A stretch of 64,000 bases of DNA from NCBI GenBank assembly GCA_030267565.1, contig BRXU01000005.1, positions 4,981,001 through 5,045,000 on the forward strand. Direction: 5' to 3'. Below the pieces are notes generated by a model. It was not told where the DNA came from. It did no database searches and saw only the letters and a list, made by a program, of their open reading frames with translations. Position numbers and translations under genes: made by a program. Each line of letters begins with the position of its first letter. The stretch's first letter is position 1. The DNA comes from Pleodorina starrii (lineage: Eukaryota > Chlorophyta > Chlorophyceae > Chlamydomonadales > Volvocaceae). This document shows, piece after piece, positions 21,901 to 34,763 of this stretch.

Positions 21901-24557
21901 CAAGTTGGGAATATGCGGCATGAACGGCTGGATGGGTGCGCTGCGGGCGTGCATCACGGTAAGGACGAGGGAGCGACCTGCTTGTGTGAGGAATGAATAG
22001 AAATGAAGATCCGTGCTTGCGTCGTGTGCATCTTCACTGTGGGCGGGGTCGTTTGATCGCCCATGAATTCGTGACACTGAGTCGCGGGTGGGAGCAGCGA
22101 GCACGGCGAGCACGCATGGGCACTTCCACGTCAGGCGCAGAGACAAGCAGCTTGGCACGCACGTTTTATATAGCAGTTTAGGAAAGTTGAAAGGGCACTC
22201 ATCCGGACCGCCACAACCAGCAATATATATATATATATATGCGTGTGTCTCCAGCCACAGTATCAAGGCAACGATGACGCATCTGCTGCCTCCGTTCTAC
22301 GTATCTGGCGCGCACCATGCATGCATGGCATGCAGGATCTGGGCGACGCGAAGGACATGCTGGCGCTCCGAGACCACCATGGCAAGGGCTACGGTCTGCT
22401 GAACATCATGCTCCACGCGGCCGTTAAGCTAGGGGCAGGGACGGGGGCAGGCGTAGACGAGGACAGCCGCGGCGGCGCCAGCAGCCCAGCAATCAGCAGC
22501 AGGGGCGCTGAGGTCGAGGTGCTCGTGGTGAAGGCATTCGAGGTCATCTTGGAGCGTCTGAATGAGGCGGCGACGACTGCCGGCAGCCTGCCGGCCGAGG
22601 TGGCTCGCCGCATGTTGCTGACGCAGCAGGACCGCGACTGGCATGACACGCCCAGCCACACGTGCGCGAGGTGCGCGGATAGTTGGGCTTGCTTCGTTAC
22701 GTACGTAGCTTGTGTGGGGATCGATAGATGCCCCTGCGTGGGCAACATACAGTGGGCGGATGCAGGGTTGTTAAGGGATTATTACCCGTGGAAGGGACGA
22801 CGGGAGGCAGGCGTGTGCATGCGGGGCCGACTCTATCTGCAGCGACAAGGCTATCTAGTGTACCGTGATGATGAACAAGGGGGCCAGTTGGGGGGCCATC
22901 AACATCCAAGCTAATATCTGCTTCGCCTGTGTTGGATGGGTGCGTGATAATTTTCCTTACATCACAACAGATACGCTCATTCGCTTGGTGGTCTACCCCA
23001 AGCAATCCACTCATTCCCAACCCTGCCTATCGGACTCCGCGCACTTGAATCAAGTGCGCGGAATCCGATAGGCAGGGTTGGGAATGAGTGGATTGCTTGG
23101 GGTAGACCACCAAGCAATCGCTCGGCCTGCCATGCGACCACCAACTAACCTTCCTCCCTATCGCTACGTACCTATCCGCCCCATCCAGGTACAACTTGCT
23201 GATTGTCCAGCGGTGGCTCCTGGAGCGCTGCGATGCGAGCATGCTGTTAGTGCCCACGAAGGACGGCTGGCTGCCCCTGCCCACCGCCTGCCGGGCGGGG
23301 AACCTGCGGGCAGCGACCGCGTTCCTCTGCAGGGCCAGGGAGCTGGGCTTGTTCGAGGCCGACAGGCTCCCGGCCTCGGTCCAGCCTCACACCAAGGTAG
23401 GATAGGTAGCTAGGCGCAACCCCGCGCATGCAGATTTGTTTGTTTGTGGCCTATATACAGATGGCCGATAGCGGCGGGATGGCATACATATGGATGCGTT
23501 ATCGATGACGCGGGCGAAATGTAATAATTAAGGAGCCTGCTGGAGGCTGCGGGTGCTGTGCGTGCGTCGCATTCATCTGTCCATACATGCACAAGCAGCG
23601 GAGGCCCCCGCCAGGGTGAATGAGGGATGACGTCGAGCCAGGACCATGTTTGTTCGCACCCTTTGGATGCATGTTTTTTTAATAACAATGCATGGTTGTG
23701 GCTCAGTGCGTGACGCGCGCGTTCCGCCGTTTGATGCAGTGCGTGGGCAGTCAAACGCACTTCGTCATCAGCCCTCCCTCCACTTCTTACTCGCCCCTTA
23801 CTTGCTCGCCGTGCCTGCCCCCTTAACTTGCGCGCTCTCGCTCGAGGGCCGCGTTCGCATGCCGCCCTTCCTTCCTAGGCCCCCGCCGTCCCCCCACTTA
23901 GCTAGATAGCTGCGTGTGTGTGTCGTGCCCGTGCTTGACGGATTCCAGGCAGGTTCTTCCTCTTCTTCTTACGTACCTTGATGCCATGCAGGTCATCCTG
24001 GCCGATCTGACGGACTTCAACAAGCACTACCGAACCAGCGGGGCGCGGATGCTCCTGGAGAAGGCCATTCAGGAGGTAGGTGCATGCGTGGGCCGGCAGC
24101 ACCGAGTAGATAGATGGGGCGGGGTGCTTGTAATCGCACCATGTATGTTCGGCTCGGTCGACTTCCGCACCTACCCTTGCATGACTCAGCCGCGCGCCCA
24201 GAGGTAGCATGGTTCGTTTGAGTCAGCAGCAGCAGCAGCAGGGCACGGGTGCAGGTCTCTGGTGCACATGCATGTCTGCTGAAATGAACAAAACGTCGGC
24301 CTGTTGTGCGTGTCGGTCCATCTGCTGGGGGTTAGCCTTGAGTACTTGTTTAATGCATCAATATGCCGATGGATTGTATGTAACGATGCGGTATGTATGC
24401 CTGCCTGGCACGCACGCAGGTGTGGCCGGACGAAAACGCGCCGGCGGTGTTTCAGGGCGTGACAAACACGGATGACCTGAAGCGAGCTGTGGAACAGCTC
24501 CAAACAGTGCTGCAGGACATGGATTTGCGTGAGAGCCGCAAGCAATTGACTGAATAG
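18989..24557 (+). CDS. Gln-rich protein with ankyrin-like C-terminus, function unknown
   Basis: Exons 18989-20165, 20425-21958, 22336-22670, 23189-23396, 23992-24075 and 24420-24557 join with consistent phases to about 1157 codons; stop TAG at 24555. The true start is upstream of 18989: that exon begins in phase 1, and ATGGAGC at about 18920 with a weak donor is one option. A conserved-looking block, TVELFVVDKYSY-TAKQWGLTVYKQMLAELIGP to KAYVKLRW (about residues 310-385), precedes a long Gln/Pro/Leu-rich region made of CAGCAGCAGCTG repeats. The C-terminal exons (DMLALRDHHGKGYGLL; TKDGWLPLPTACRAGNLRAA) look like degenerate ankyrin repeats. The organisation recalls algal regulatory proteins, possibly RegA-like, but this is not shown. 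TGTAA at 25199-25203 is a candidate poly(A) signal. Confidence 0.7.
22223..22240. repeat. (AT)9 microsatellite
   Basis: Alternating AT run in the intron before exon 22336-22670 of the Gln-rich gene. Confidence 0.9.
22983..23115 (+). ncRNA. Candidate small-RNA hairpin: near-perfect 133-bp palindrome in an intron
   Basis: Two 66-nt arms (22983-23048 and 23050-23115) are complementary with a single mismatch and a one-base centre. It lies in the intron between exons 22336-22670 and 23189-23396, in the sense of the host transcript. Long, almost fully paired intronic hairpins are the usual source of microRNAs and siRNAs in Chlamydomonas; that this one is processed is inference. A recent inverted-repeat insertion without coding capacity is the alternative. 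Confidence 0.5.
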
Positions 24558-24649
24558 ACAGGATCATCCAGAATGCAAGAGCTGGGCGTACTTGCTGGGC
24601 GGGGCGAGGATGGGTACATACATTGAGCAGATCATCACCAGGACAATCT

Positions 24650-24745
24650 TTCTGGCGGCGGCAAGAGCGGCGGCAACAGCGGCGGCAACAGCGGCGGCAG
24701 CAGCGGCGGCAACAGCGGCGGCAGCAGCGGCGGCAGCAGCGGATG
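24650..24745. repeat. (GGCGGCAACA/GCAGCA) triplet-rich repeat
   Basis: Imperfect tandem GGC/AGC/ACA triplets just downstream of the Gln-rich gene's stop, probably in its 3' UTR. All three frames stay open, giving false Ala-, Arg/Gln- and Ser-rich ORFs. Confidence 0.85.
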
Positions 24746-27625
24746 TACGGGTCAGCTCGAGAGTGGGGCCTACGGGTGTCTGGGGGCCAAATTTGTCACG
24801 GACGTGGCCATCGGCCGAGTGCCGAGTTGCGGTGACACGCTTGCATGCCTTTGGCGATGTGCAAACCGCCGCATTCGTTGTGTGCGTGGCGGGTTCGCGC
24901 GGAGGGAGGCTCCCCGCCCGCTGCTAGCTACGTATCCGTTTTATCTTTGGGACATCTATATATCGATGGGGTATGTAGTCATATTGGTGCTGTACGGTAC
25001 GCAGGTGTGTCCATGAGCACGCAATACACAGTATACTGCTGCAGGAATAGCTCCGCGCTTCGTTACTGCATGTCGGTGCGGTATGGTAGGCGCTTCCGTA
25101 TGTACGTATGTATGTGATAATAACACCCGACACATACGTTTGCCTGCTGGGGGCCACGTGTAGTCGTGTTGATTGTTGGCAGTTGACGATGGATTGACTG
25201 TAATCAGACGATTTAGGTTCCGACGGGAGCGGGGCGGGGCCCCTGCATTTCTGGCGAGCTGAGCAGGCCGCCCGGGGCACTTCATGCATGCGCGGCAAGC
25301 ACGCACAGCCTACACCATTATTGTATTGCAATTGGTGCAGCGTGAAGAACGTTCATCACGTGAAGCTGTGCATGGCAGCAGCAGTACCGACGTGCTGTGT
25401 GTACGTGTTGCATGTTTGCTTTGATATTATTGAATCTTGCAGGGTATTTTTGTTGCTTGTTTGGAATTGTATTGCCAACAGTTGCGGGGAGTTGTGTAAA
25501 CGAAGGCGGACATACAAAAGTGCACTGCTGCACGTTCTCTGTTCTGTTGCGTTAGTTAGTTGGGACACCGCGACTCGGTCGATCGACGGCGCGAGGCTCA
25601 TATATACACATTTCGAGGGGCGGGGAGCCACTGGGGCTATCCAGCTGGAGGACTTTATGCCGCTTCCAAGGCTGCTCAGGGTTTCCCACGTCTATATATG
25701 CGTTTCCGTCGATGCGGTGTAAATGTTTTCGAGACGCATTTTGGCGTTTGGCTGCTGTTTGTATGTGCCGTCATCATTTTTTGTCGCAGGCGGTGGTTGG
25801 TTGATCAGCTTGACGCTGCCTGTCGGCCGCCGACAAATGTTTAGTTTTGGCTTGTCCAGGCTACGGAGGCAGGGCGGGTTTACATCGATACAGCACGAAG
25901 TAAGCGTCTTTCGCTGGATCTGGATGTGGCGGTTCGCGTTGTGCGTGTACCGCCAATGCAATCAAGCAATCAAGAGGGCTCGTTCTCATTACAGAGGTCG
26001 TCGCGAGGTGGCTGGCTTACTTGTGGCAATGGATGAACTCTCGGGCGGGACTTGGTTTGTATGCGGCCTTGCTTGGGGGGGGGGAGTGTACAGGGTCCGG
26101 CCGGAAGACGGAGGCGTGTAGTTAGGACAGAGGCGTGTAGGACGGCGCGTCGGAGGGAGGCCCGTCGCCCACTGGGGAGCCTCAAGATCCGTCCGTGGTG
26201 GCGGCGGGTATTGTGGTGTTCCCCTCGGATACGCTCGCTCCTCGGCTGTCTGGCACATGACCTGTCTTGACCAAGACAGGTCATGACCTGGTCTCGCTTT
26301 CATGTACCCGGCGTGTCGTTTCCACTGCAGTGCACGGCCGTTGCCTTAGCTTTGAACAATCGAGGATTTGAAGCCTGATGTACTAATAATTACAGCAACA
26401 ACCCACTACATACCCTACCTGCACCGCCTGTGTGGAAGGATCAATCCATGCTCCGAACGCGCAAATAACAGACGGTGTGATTCCTGATATATATATGAAA
26501 TCGATCGCTTCCTACCACCGCGCGGTGCTGATGACTGCACCATCCATCCATCCATCCAGAGTTCCACGCATTACCACGCACGGCCAAAATCGAAACTATC
26601 GAGGGCACGCAAATCCATCCTGGCCAAACGGGATACGGTCCGAAATCGTCAAATGTAGGAGCAACCCACAGGAAGCGAAACGGCCCAGGGTAGGGGTCAC
26701 CGTATATCACCCTAATAACATGCTGCAAGGGTAAGTCCGGCCGCACAGCAGCTCTATTCTTGAAGAAAAAAAGCCGCTATCTGCACGACATACACAAGCA
26801 TACAACAAGCTAAGGAAGAGATATGACATTCATCATCACAGCCAGCGATTGCTGGCCGGCATCAAATAAAGCACGTGACCGGACGGCGGAGCGCTGGGAT
26901 GCAGCAGCAGCATGCACTGCATTCCAGGCAGCATGCATAAGTACTCCGCCTGACAGATGACACATGCCACTGGGCACTCCTTAAAATACGAACGGCTCTG
27001 GGGGTCTATCTATCTGGAGCCATCTAGACAACTACCGGCTGGGGCGGGCGATACGCCCAGTGACGGCCCGCTCAACAACACCCCTAAACGGCGGGCGGGG
27101 CGGGCGATGCGCCCTACGTACCTGTGATGGTCCTCTCAACAAATGAACGGCCCGCTCAACGAACACCCCTATCTAAAAACTTAAAACCCTAACCGGCTAC
27201 AAAGTCGCGACATCGCACAAGACATCGCGCAGGACTTCGCGCAGGACTTCGCGCAGGCAGGTATGTAGAGGACGACCTAATCAACGAACGAAATATCGCA
27301 TATATTATTATTGACACCCACGTCAGCGTGTGTGTCTGTATGACTGTCCTACTGCCATGACGGAAACCGAATGAAACAGCACCGAAGACATGTATGTGAC
27401 TGCCAATCTAATTGAAATATCAGTGTGATCGCTCGCTCTCAGTGCACATGCACGTGCTGCTGAAGCTGGCACGCACTCCGTTGCCTTGACGTGATGACAC
27501 CCAAAGCTGTTGGCCGGGCACACGCAGCCGCTATTTGGCGGTAAGCGAATTAAAGGGGCAGATATTCATGAGCGGCGATCGACGACGGCATACGTACAGA
27601 CGCCAGTTACGCTCGAGAAAACACG
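24746..27625. other. Intergenic region between convergent genes
   Basis: No coding frame with family content. It holds a (CATC)n run near 26541-26556, a 14-bp hairpin around 26257-26287 (CATGACCTGTCTTG ... CAAGACAGGTCATG), and a partial telomere-like CCCTAA near 27185. It receives the 3' ends of the plus-strand Gln-rich gene and the minus-strand propeller gene. TTACA at 26390-26394 (TGTAA on the minus strand) could be the latter's poly(A) signal, implying a 3' UTR of about 1.2 kb. Confidence 0.5.
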
Positions 27626-30600
27626 TCAGTGGCGAAGGAGGCGACGGCCCGTGGTGGGCGCTTTGCAGTCGCCGCTTAGGGGCAGCAGGCCCAGGCCGTG
27701 CGGGTCTGCGCGGTTGGTTCCGTTAACCATGTTTGTAATGGGGTAGATGGCTGTAAACTTGGCGCTGCGACCCGAGTGGACCAACTTGAGGATTCCCAGG
27801 CCGGGAGAGCTTCCCTGCGCGCGCGAGGGCGACGGCCAGGCACGTGTACAGCAGTCGGTGTGCATGTGCATGCGTGGTGATGTTGAAACTGATGCGCCAC
27901 TCTGGGAACGGCTAGGCCTTAATGGCGCGAATTCCCTTCACGGCCACTTCATGGCCATTATATGCCGGCGCCATGAAGATGTTTGGGTACCGCGCGCTGA
28001 GTTAGTTATTCCCTCGGCACGACAATCAATATAGCTAGTCACACCAGCACGCAGGTAAAGCCGCAAATACGTTAATACCGGCAATTCGTTACCGCCGTTG
28101 CCGCCACACGCAACAGAAACGTCAGCCAATATACGGATGGAGAGATTATTAACTTTCATTAATTACATCCGTGGAAGGCAGCATATGCGAGGTAAACCGG
28201 TCGCTGCCGTGCGCCATCGCATAGTAAGGAGCGCTAACGAACTTACCGTGCTGACGTGTGGGTCCGCGGATTGAGGGTACAGGCCCCGTAGGGTCACAAA
28301 TGCATAGTCCATGCTTGGCGAGATGACCAGCGCGTCGGGTGTGGGGTCGGTGGAAAGCGCGCCCTTGAGCTCGATGCGGTTCACAAACTTATCGGAGCGA
28401 AAGGAAAACACGTCGATGACGCTTTGTGCGCGGTCAGGCTGCCAGAAATAGCTGGGTTCCCTGCGTGCGTGGAGCAACACATCACAGGTTACAACGGCCG
28501 TTGATGAGGGTATGCGTTCTCTCATAAACGCGTGCATATGCGCATATCCAAACGATGCGCGGTCGCCTGCAGCTAATAAGCTTAGGTGTACCCAACTCTT
28601 GAATGGCGGCAGGCTCCCACACCCACAAACGTACCCCGCGCTGTTGTAGGTGATCCCCGCGTAGTGTGCATCTCGGTCCCCAGTGCTGTCATCTGTGACC
28701 ACCTTGGGGGCGGGCGTGTTGGGCGGGTTGCGCGCCGAGTAACCCGTGTTGGGCAGTTTGTACACCTGTAGATGGGATGGCATGTGTGTGCGTTGTTGTT
28801 ACGTGGTACGTAACGATGGGATCCAAGACTCTAGTAGAGGAGAGCTAACGAACGGGTCAGCTGGTAGTGCGCTGCACCGGAGGCGACCAGGGCAGCCGAG
28901 ACGCACACCTAGACCAGACAGCATATGTTACTCAGACAGACACTAGCGAGTCCGGGAGGAAGGATCAGAAACCCGCGACCAGCCACGGGAGGCATTTGCC
29001 TTGCTTGAGGCTCCGTCCCCAATAGGCGATAGGCCCCGGGTCCGTCCCCACAAGTAGGCGCGCCAATCGATAGACCTCATTACAGCTCGCTGGCTGGAAT
29101 TAACTAGATGAGGCCTGCTGCACCCCAGACACCCCGTTAAAGCAAACGTAACCACGCAGGATCGTCAGCGTGAATGAAATCGTCCATCTGCTGTGCCCGC
29201 AATGGCCGCCGTTAGCACACAAACTTGTCTAACACAGTCCGTAAGGAGGGGTGATGCGGCCTCTCAGAGTCCCACCATTTATTTATACCCTCCCAGGGCT
29301 GCGAAGGCGCGAAGGAGGCCCGTCCCAATAGTCAACGACCACCCGACAGAGATAGCATGTCGGCTCTATCTATTTATGTACTGATGTCAGGACGTTGTGA
29401 TGGTTGTTACAGCGGGCTCGCTCCAGATAAACTCCGGAAGAACGAACCCGGCTCCGTTGGTTGACGCCTTGGGTGCATGCGAGAAAGCATGTGCACTACT
29501 TTCAAGCGGAACCACGCGCTCGAAATGCTGGGTATATATGACATTTGGGACACACAACGTACGTACCTTGAACTCGTAGAGATTGGCTGCGGTGCCGCCT
29601 CCGGAGTTGATGTACCTGTACCGGCGGCCGATGGGGTGTGCAGCAGATAGACACTTTGTGAGCACTAATATACTCAGCCGTACTCCCCCCATAGCTAGTA
29701 TGGACATGATAACACGGAAGGAGCGATCTGATATGAGAATCCTACATCGCGCATCATTACGCACGTGCAATTGCGCAAATAAACATCGCAACGTTAAGCC
29801 TGAATAGGACATCTTGCTCCTTGGAGAATGCTCCTTGAAGAATGAACACGATGCTCAGCAGGTATGCACATATGTATTCGATCTTTGTCATTATGCCCTT
29901 TAACGATACGAGGCTTATAGATACGATATATACGTATATATTGTGTCTACATCCACGTGGTACGTTATGTAGATAGATGTACGGACATACATGAACTCAC
30001 ATGTACTTCCCGGCCGGTACGCCGCCACAGCCATTGGCACCTATGGTCATATTGTCGTACTCAGCCACAATTCTCATCGGCGTTCTAGTGATATCGAGAA
30101 CCAACATGCCGCCGCCGCGAAGCGTAACGAAGGCCACGGGCGGGTCGCGCAGGGCGGGGATGCAGATGGGCGCATTGTCCGGCCGGAGCCCTGTAGATAG
30201 GCGATAGGTTTAACAGACGACAACAAATAATAAGTGCATCTGCCATGCGGCACCAACCAGCAGAAAATGGTCAGCGAGCGCCTTCTTACTTCAGACTGGT
30301 TGACATCTATCCATGGATAGAAAGATGTTATCCCTTATTCACAAGTCGCTGACCATTTACGTACCTCGCTGACTATCCAGTAGCTAGTAACTATCCAGTG
30401 GCCCCTGGATAGTTACTACTGGATAGCCTCGAGCTTCTGCCAAGCATTATTACATGCAGTCAACATGCGGAGGACTTCCTTCAGGGAATTTCATTATATC
30501 TGCATGCCTTGCCTGATGATGAGAACGGCCACATGTGAAGTAATAGTAGCAGTCCAATGCATGATGGGTGCGTGTTTTCCATTGCGTGAGAGCAGGCGGC

Positions 30601-33600
30601 ATGGCCTTACTGGGGTCCTCGCACAGGGCGCCATTCGGTGTCGTGCAGTTGCCGTACATTGCCAACGTTGCGTTGACGTCATGAATGAAGACCTCTCTCT
30701 GCAAGCACATGGTCGTAAAAAAGGCAGGGAATGCTCCGTCGGGCATCGAAATCCAAAAACGAAGGGCGGGCGTACGTACCATACGTCACAACGAACTACC
30801 TAACATACACGCACGGCAGATACCGTAGTGGCCAACAAATGGTCCCTATGTAATAACCTCACAAATGGCATCACGTTTACGGCTTATATATGACGCATCG
30901 CCAGCCAAACATATATATGTATATTTACATGATATATCGGTGAGTACAGACGAGGTTCCGTCGGTACCATCATCAATTCGCCTTTCTCCTTGCAGCAGCT
31001 GCTGGCAAACGATGTGCGTGTAACACATTCATCCCGCATCTTACATTCCGTACTCGCGCCTGATCGTCGCGAAGGCCAAAAATTGACAATTATTTTTTTG
31101 GGCGGGGCCCCAGCGCGAAGCGCCCAGGGGGGCCCCGCCCTGTAGGATTGCCCATGTCCGTGCGTGCGTGCGTGTGCCCGTGCGTGGGACGTGGGATGGA
31201 AGTAATTGGACAAGTGCAGACTTTCGGCCAACGGAAAGGCTGCATAAGTAAAAGATTACATTCTTTATTGCACGGTAAATTTATTATTGGAACCCAACAT
31301 CGCATGAGTACAAACCAGTTTGGCAGTCTCCATGGACCGAGGCCGAGGTCAAACCAACACCTCTCGGCCTATAATTCATTCCAGAAGATTCATCGTTCCT
31401 TAAAGTGGAATTCTGACATGACGGCGTGAAATGAATCTTCGTTTCGGCAAGCAACCAACTATGTTTGCATTGCGAACATTCTTCCCGCGACCACACCACA
31501 GCAGCTCTGCTAGCCGGTCCGATCGTCTTGACGCATATTACTATTACAAAGGTTGCAAGGAGCAAACCATGAGGGGCAAACTGTTGGTTGTTGGACGCCA
31601 AGCCGCCAATGCACGCACGCACGATGCGGCGCTCTTCTGCGGGCCGCCCGACAAGTCCAGTCGGCAACCTAGGGGACTTCTACAGTCCTGTCCTAATGTT
31701 AAAGTTGTCAAGACTGCTCTACGATACGGCGGATACCTCGGTAGCGAAGCCTGTGCACTCTCGTCGGTAACTGCACGTCGTCGCGACCCTCGCAAACAGT
31801 TCCGCTGTCCTTCTATTGGCAAGTCAGCCTGCGTGATATGTGAATGATACACTCCACGTCTACTGTCATGTTACTTAAGCCAATGCGCTCGCGGGAAGAG
31901 TTGCACAGTGCCGAGACGGAGCGCGATGCTGAACATGGGGTGGATTGCTCAAGCCGCAGGCATTTCGGGTATAAAGCTCTGGCTGTCTATCAGCAGGACT
32001 GTCAGGATACTCTCACACTTGACGCCCTCGCCGCTCGCTTTGGAAATGATGCCGTATTTCGATCCATGCGCTCATGCAACCGGCGGGATGACGTGATTCG
32101 CGCGGCGCCGGCAGGCCTTGCTGACGACTCCGCAAGCAGGAATTTCGGGAATAAAGCTCTGGCTATATATCAGCAGGAGTGTCCACACTTTCGCCCTCGC
32201 ACTCAACTTAACCCGTACGGATTGAACGGGGCCCCGCCCTTTTTCCGGCTTCAAGGAAGCCGACACCAACCCCTTGTCAAAGTCGCGATGCCCTGGAAGG
32301 AATTAATTTTGAAATTCGCACATCCTGACCCACGGGGTCTTTGGCATGGCGAAAACACCCTGGACACGGTCAAATGGAGGCAATCCTGAAATTGTAGCCA
32401 TCGGACTTCTCTGCCAGTGTTGAATTCCCTCCCGGAAGGCGGTTTGGGGTGAGGGGAGGGCGTGTGGGTACGCTCAGCTGCCCCCCACATGACCCAGGAA
32501 TAATTTTCAAAACTCGCGAACCCCTAGACAGAAATATTTAAATCTGCGCGACTTTGCAAGATTTTCCAAATAATTATTTAATATATAGCGAAGATCCCTT
32601 GGAGGTACGGTTCTAGGTGGACCGCCTTAATCTGAAATCAGAGCACCGGCGTGAGTAATGCGCGCAGCCTGTATGTCGTCAGTACCCCGACTCCAAATAT
32701 GGCCACCACTCATCACGCACGTGTCATCAAGCTACAGACAGCGGCACCCAACGGGTTTCCATGCAACCGTCACCGCATGCAACGGCAAACCTGCCCAAGT
32801 TTCACCGAACAAATGGCATGCATGCACCGACCACCACCAAGCTGCCGGTTCACTGCACGTGTCCAACCCTGTCCCGCCACGCGTTAATGATTGCCACCCA
32901 CCTTCCAGTCAACGTTGATCCGTTCCACCTTCTTGCCGTTCTGATTGGCAATGATGATGAACCTGTCGTCCCTGCGTGCGATAATAAGGTCCAGATGTTT
33001 GGCGGCGAGCCGCGATTCGGTTCAGTGTGTGGCCAATGGGCATGCAGATACATGTACATGATGACCGACCGGCGGCGAAATGACGTGTCACGTTTTTGTT
33101 AGATAGCTAGACACATGAATCAAAGAATCCCCGAAGGGATCAAGCGCCACCAATGGCCGGCGCGCGCCCGCCTGTCCACGCGCGTGTTCGCCACCCCTCT
33201 TGTTAGATAGTTTATCTACCACAACCAGATGCACCATCTGGGGTTCTCTGACTCCTGTGTATGTCCAGCGGGCGCCGGCCATTGATGTCGCTTGATATAC
33301 GTATGTCTGCACGCGTGCACTGTGCACACTTCTCTCTCGAGAACGAACGCTAGCAACTATTATCCAATGTACGTTCCTATGGGACGTCACACTGCTGCCT
33401 GCAGCTTACGATGTGGGAAGCGCAGCATGTGCCTGCCGAAGTCCGTTGAAGCCGGGTGTGGTTCGGAAGCAGGCCAGGGGCTTGCGGTCCTGTGCCCGGA
33501 AGATGACAACGTGGCCGGATACTACGAACGCAAGGACTGCGTGCGAGTTTGCCTGGTTGAAGAAGAGCATATGAGGCCGCACGGGGTATGCGCCTGCGTG

Positions 33601-34763
33601 CGTGCACGAAGGCAAGCAAGGTTGGTGAGTCCAGCGAATGGCGCCAGGACGAAGGTGTGCGATGTGCTTGGGCGTAGTCGATGGATCGAATCGGAAGGAG
33701 TTTTGCAGGCGGCGCTTAAAACATAATCGTTCTGAATTAAATACGTATAAAAGTGCAGCCTGAAAGGCTTAAGGCTGCTGCGACGGCCACTGTTCCTGGC
33801 TTCCGTCTGGCTTCTGCTGACGTTCCTGTTCGTTTGTATGTCTTTCATTACCCTTATCCCATCCAAACTGTATTGCATGTTACTACCCTAGCATATGTGT
33901 ACCTATATTTTCATGTATAATACACGCTCCGGAGGTCCACCAAACAAACCGTTGCTGCTGCGTGACTGCTACTGGCGACAATCAACGGGCAACCTTGGAC
34001 GGCCGGCCCAGGTTGACGGTCCTCTATACATGCACTTGCCGTCCCCATTTACATTGTTTTTATTTATCATCACTTTGCATAAACAATGCTATACTTCTGG
34101 CGCTCGCTCAATCGCTGTCCTCGATGTCATGTCACGGTGTCACGGATGGACGGAGTTCACACGCACGCACCTGTCTGCTGGAAGCAAAGTCGTGAAACCT
34201 CAACGCCGAGATTAATCGCCTGATAGATTCTTTTGAGGTCATTGCTCTTAAAAATGTGGATGTAACTGCACATCGGCCGTGATAAAGCAGATAAAGGGTT
34301 CGCGGCAGTCATCGACTTGAGCGTGCATGGCGGGCGAGCGGCGAAGCCAACAATTGGCTATCTGGCTTGTGCTGGTTTGAATTTGAAAAAAGGACGCATT
34401 TGCAACTTACCCTCCGTAGCCAATTTGCGCCGTTCCGTTGCTGGAATCAGCTTGATCAACCAGCCATCTGCGTCAGACGGTAGCAAGCTCGCTTATGCCA
34501 ATTCGCAAGGGTATGGTACGCACTTTGATTTAAACGTCTGAGGGGATACCGACAATAATACGCGCGCCCAGAGCGGTTCGCAACGTAGCTCGATAGATTC
34601 AAGTGCAGTATATACGATCAGCAAGTAATAACGACACCTGGCGGACAGCGTGTCAAGCAACTTACACTTCATACTTGCAGGAGCCGCCGTCGACGCCGCG
34701 GAGCAGGCATAACGCAGCTGTGACGAAGATAGCAAAGGCGCCAAACGTATTTGTGCTGCCCAT
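27626..34763 (-). CDS. Secreted YVTN-like beta-propeller protein, 12 exons
   Basis: Exons 34666-34763, 34411-34487, 34171-34198, 33926-33957, 33410-33593, 32902-32971, 30611-30698, 30001-30190, 29567-29615, 28635-28765, 28247-28460, 27626-27814. All phases agree, giving 449 residues. Exon 1 starts with ATG and encodes a signal peptide (GAFAIFVTAALCLL), so the product should enter the secretory pathway. Blade-like segments follow: AVLAFVVSGHVVIF, DDRFIIIANQNGKK, CTTPNG (about residue 180), RPDNAPIC, AFVTLRGGGMLVLD, YINSGGGT, SVIDVFSF, DPTPDAL, YAFVTLRG, GSSPGLGILKL, NRADPHG. These are signatures of a conserved seven-blade propeller family known in algae, fungi and plants whose substrate is unknown. 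The 28-nt exon 3 has a weak acceptor and is the least certain. A truncated paralogue lies at 51.5 kb. Confidence 0.85.
30264..30426. repeat. Cluster of inverted repeats in a propeller-gene intron
   Basis: AAAATGGTCAGCGA (30264-) pairs with TCGCTGACCATTT (30346-30358); inside it ACATCTATCC/GGATAGAAAGATGT forms a stem; and CTATCCAGTAG...TAACTATCCAG pairs with CTGGATAGTTACTACTGGATAG (ending 30426). The motif TATCCA recurs in all stems, suggesting a decayed foldback element. Confidence 0.6.
31100..31140. repeat. GC-rich hairpin in a propeller-gene intron
   Basis: GGGCGGGGCCC and GGGCCCCGCCC enclose an inner GCGCGAAGCGC stem. This local spike of GC stands out in an otherwise AT-richer intron. Confidence 0.7.
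31960..32200. repeat. Diverged direct duplication, offset 180 bp
   Basis: GCATTTCGGGTATAAAGCTCTGG at 31960 recurs as GGAATTTCGGGAATAAAGCTC at about 32139, followed by similar TATCAGCAGGA and CGCCCTCGC text. Both copies keep the plus-strand frame KALA(V/I)YQQ(D/E)C, which may mark a transposon remnant. It lies in the 2.2-kb intron between propeller exons 6 and 7. Confidence 0.55.
33151..33284. repeat. Small foldback element in an intron
   Basis: CAATGGCCGGCGC at 33151 and GCGCCGGCCATTG ending 33284 form terminal inverted repeats around about 100 bp. No clear target duplication was found. Possibly a miniature inverted-repeat element. Confidence 0.5.
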
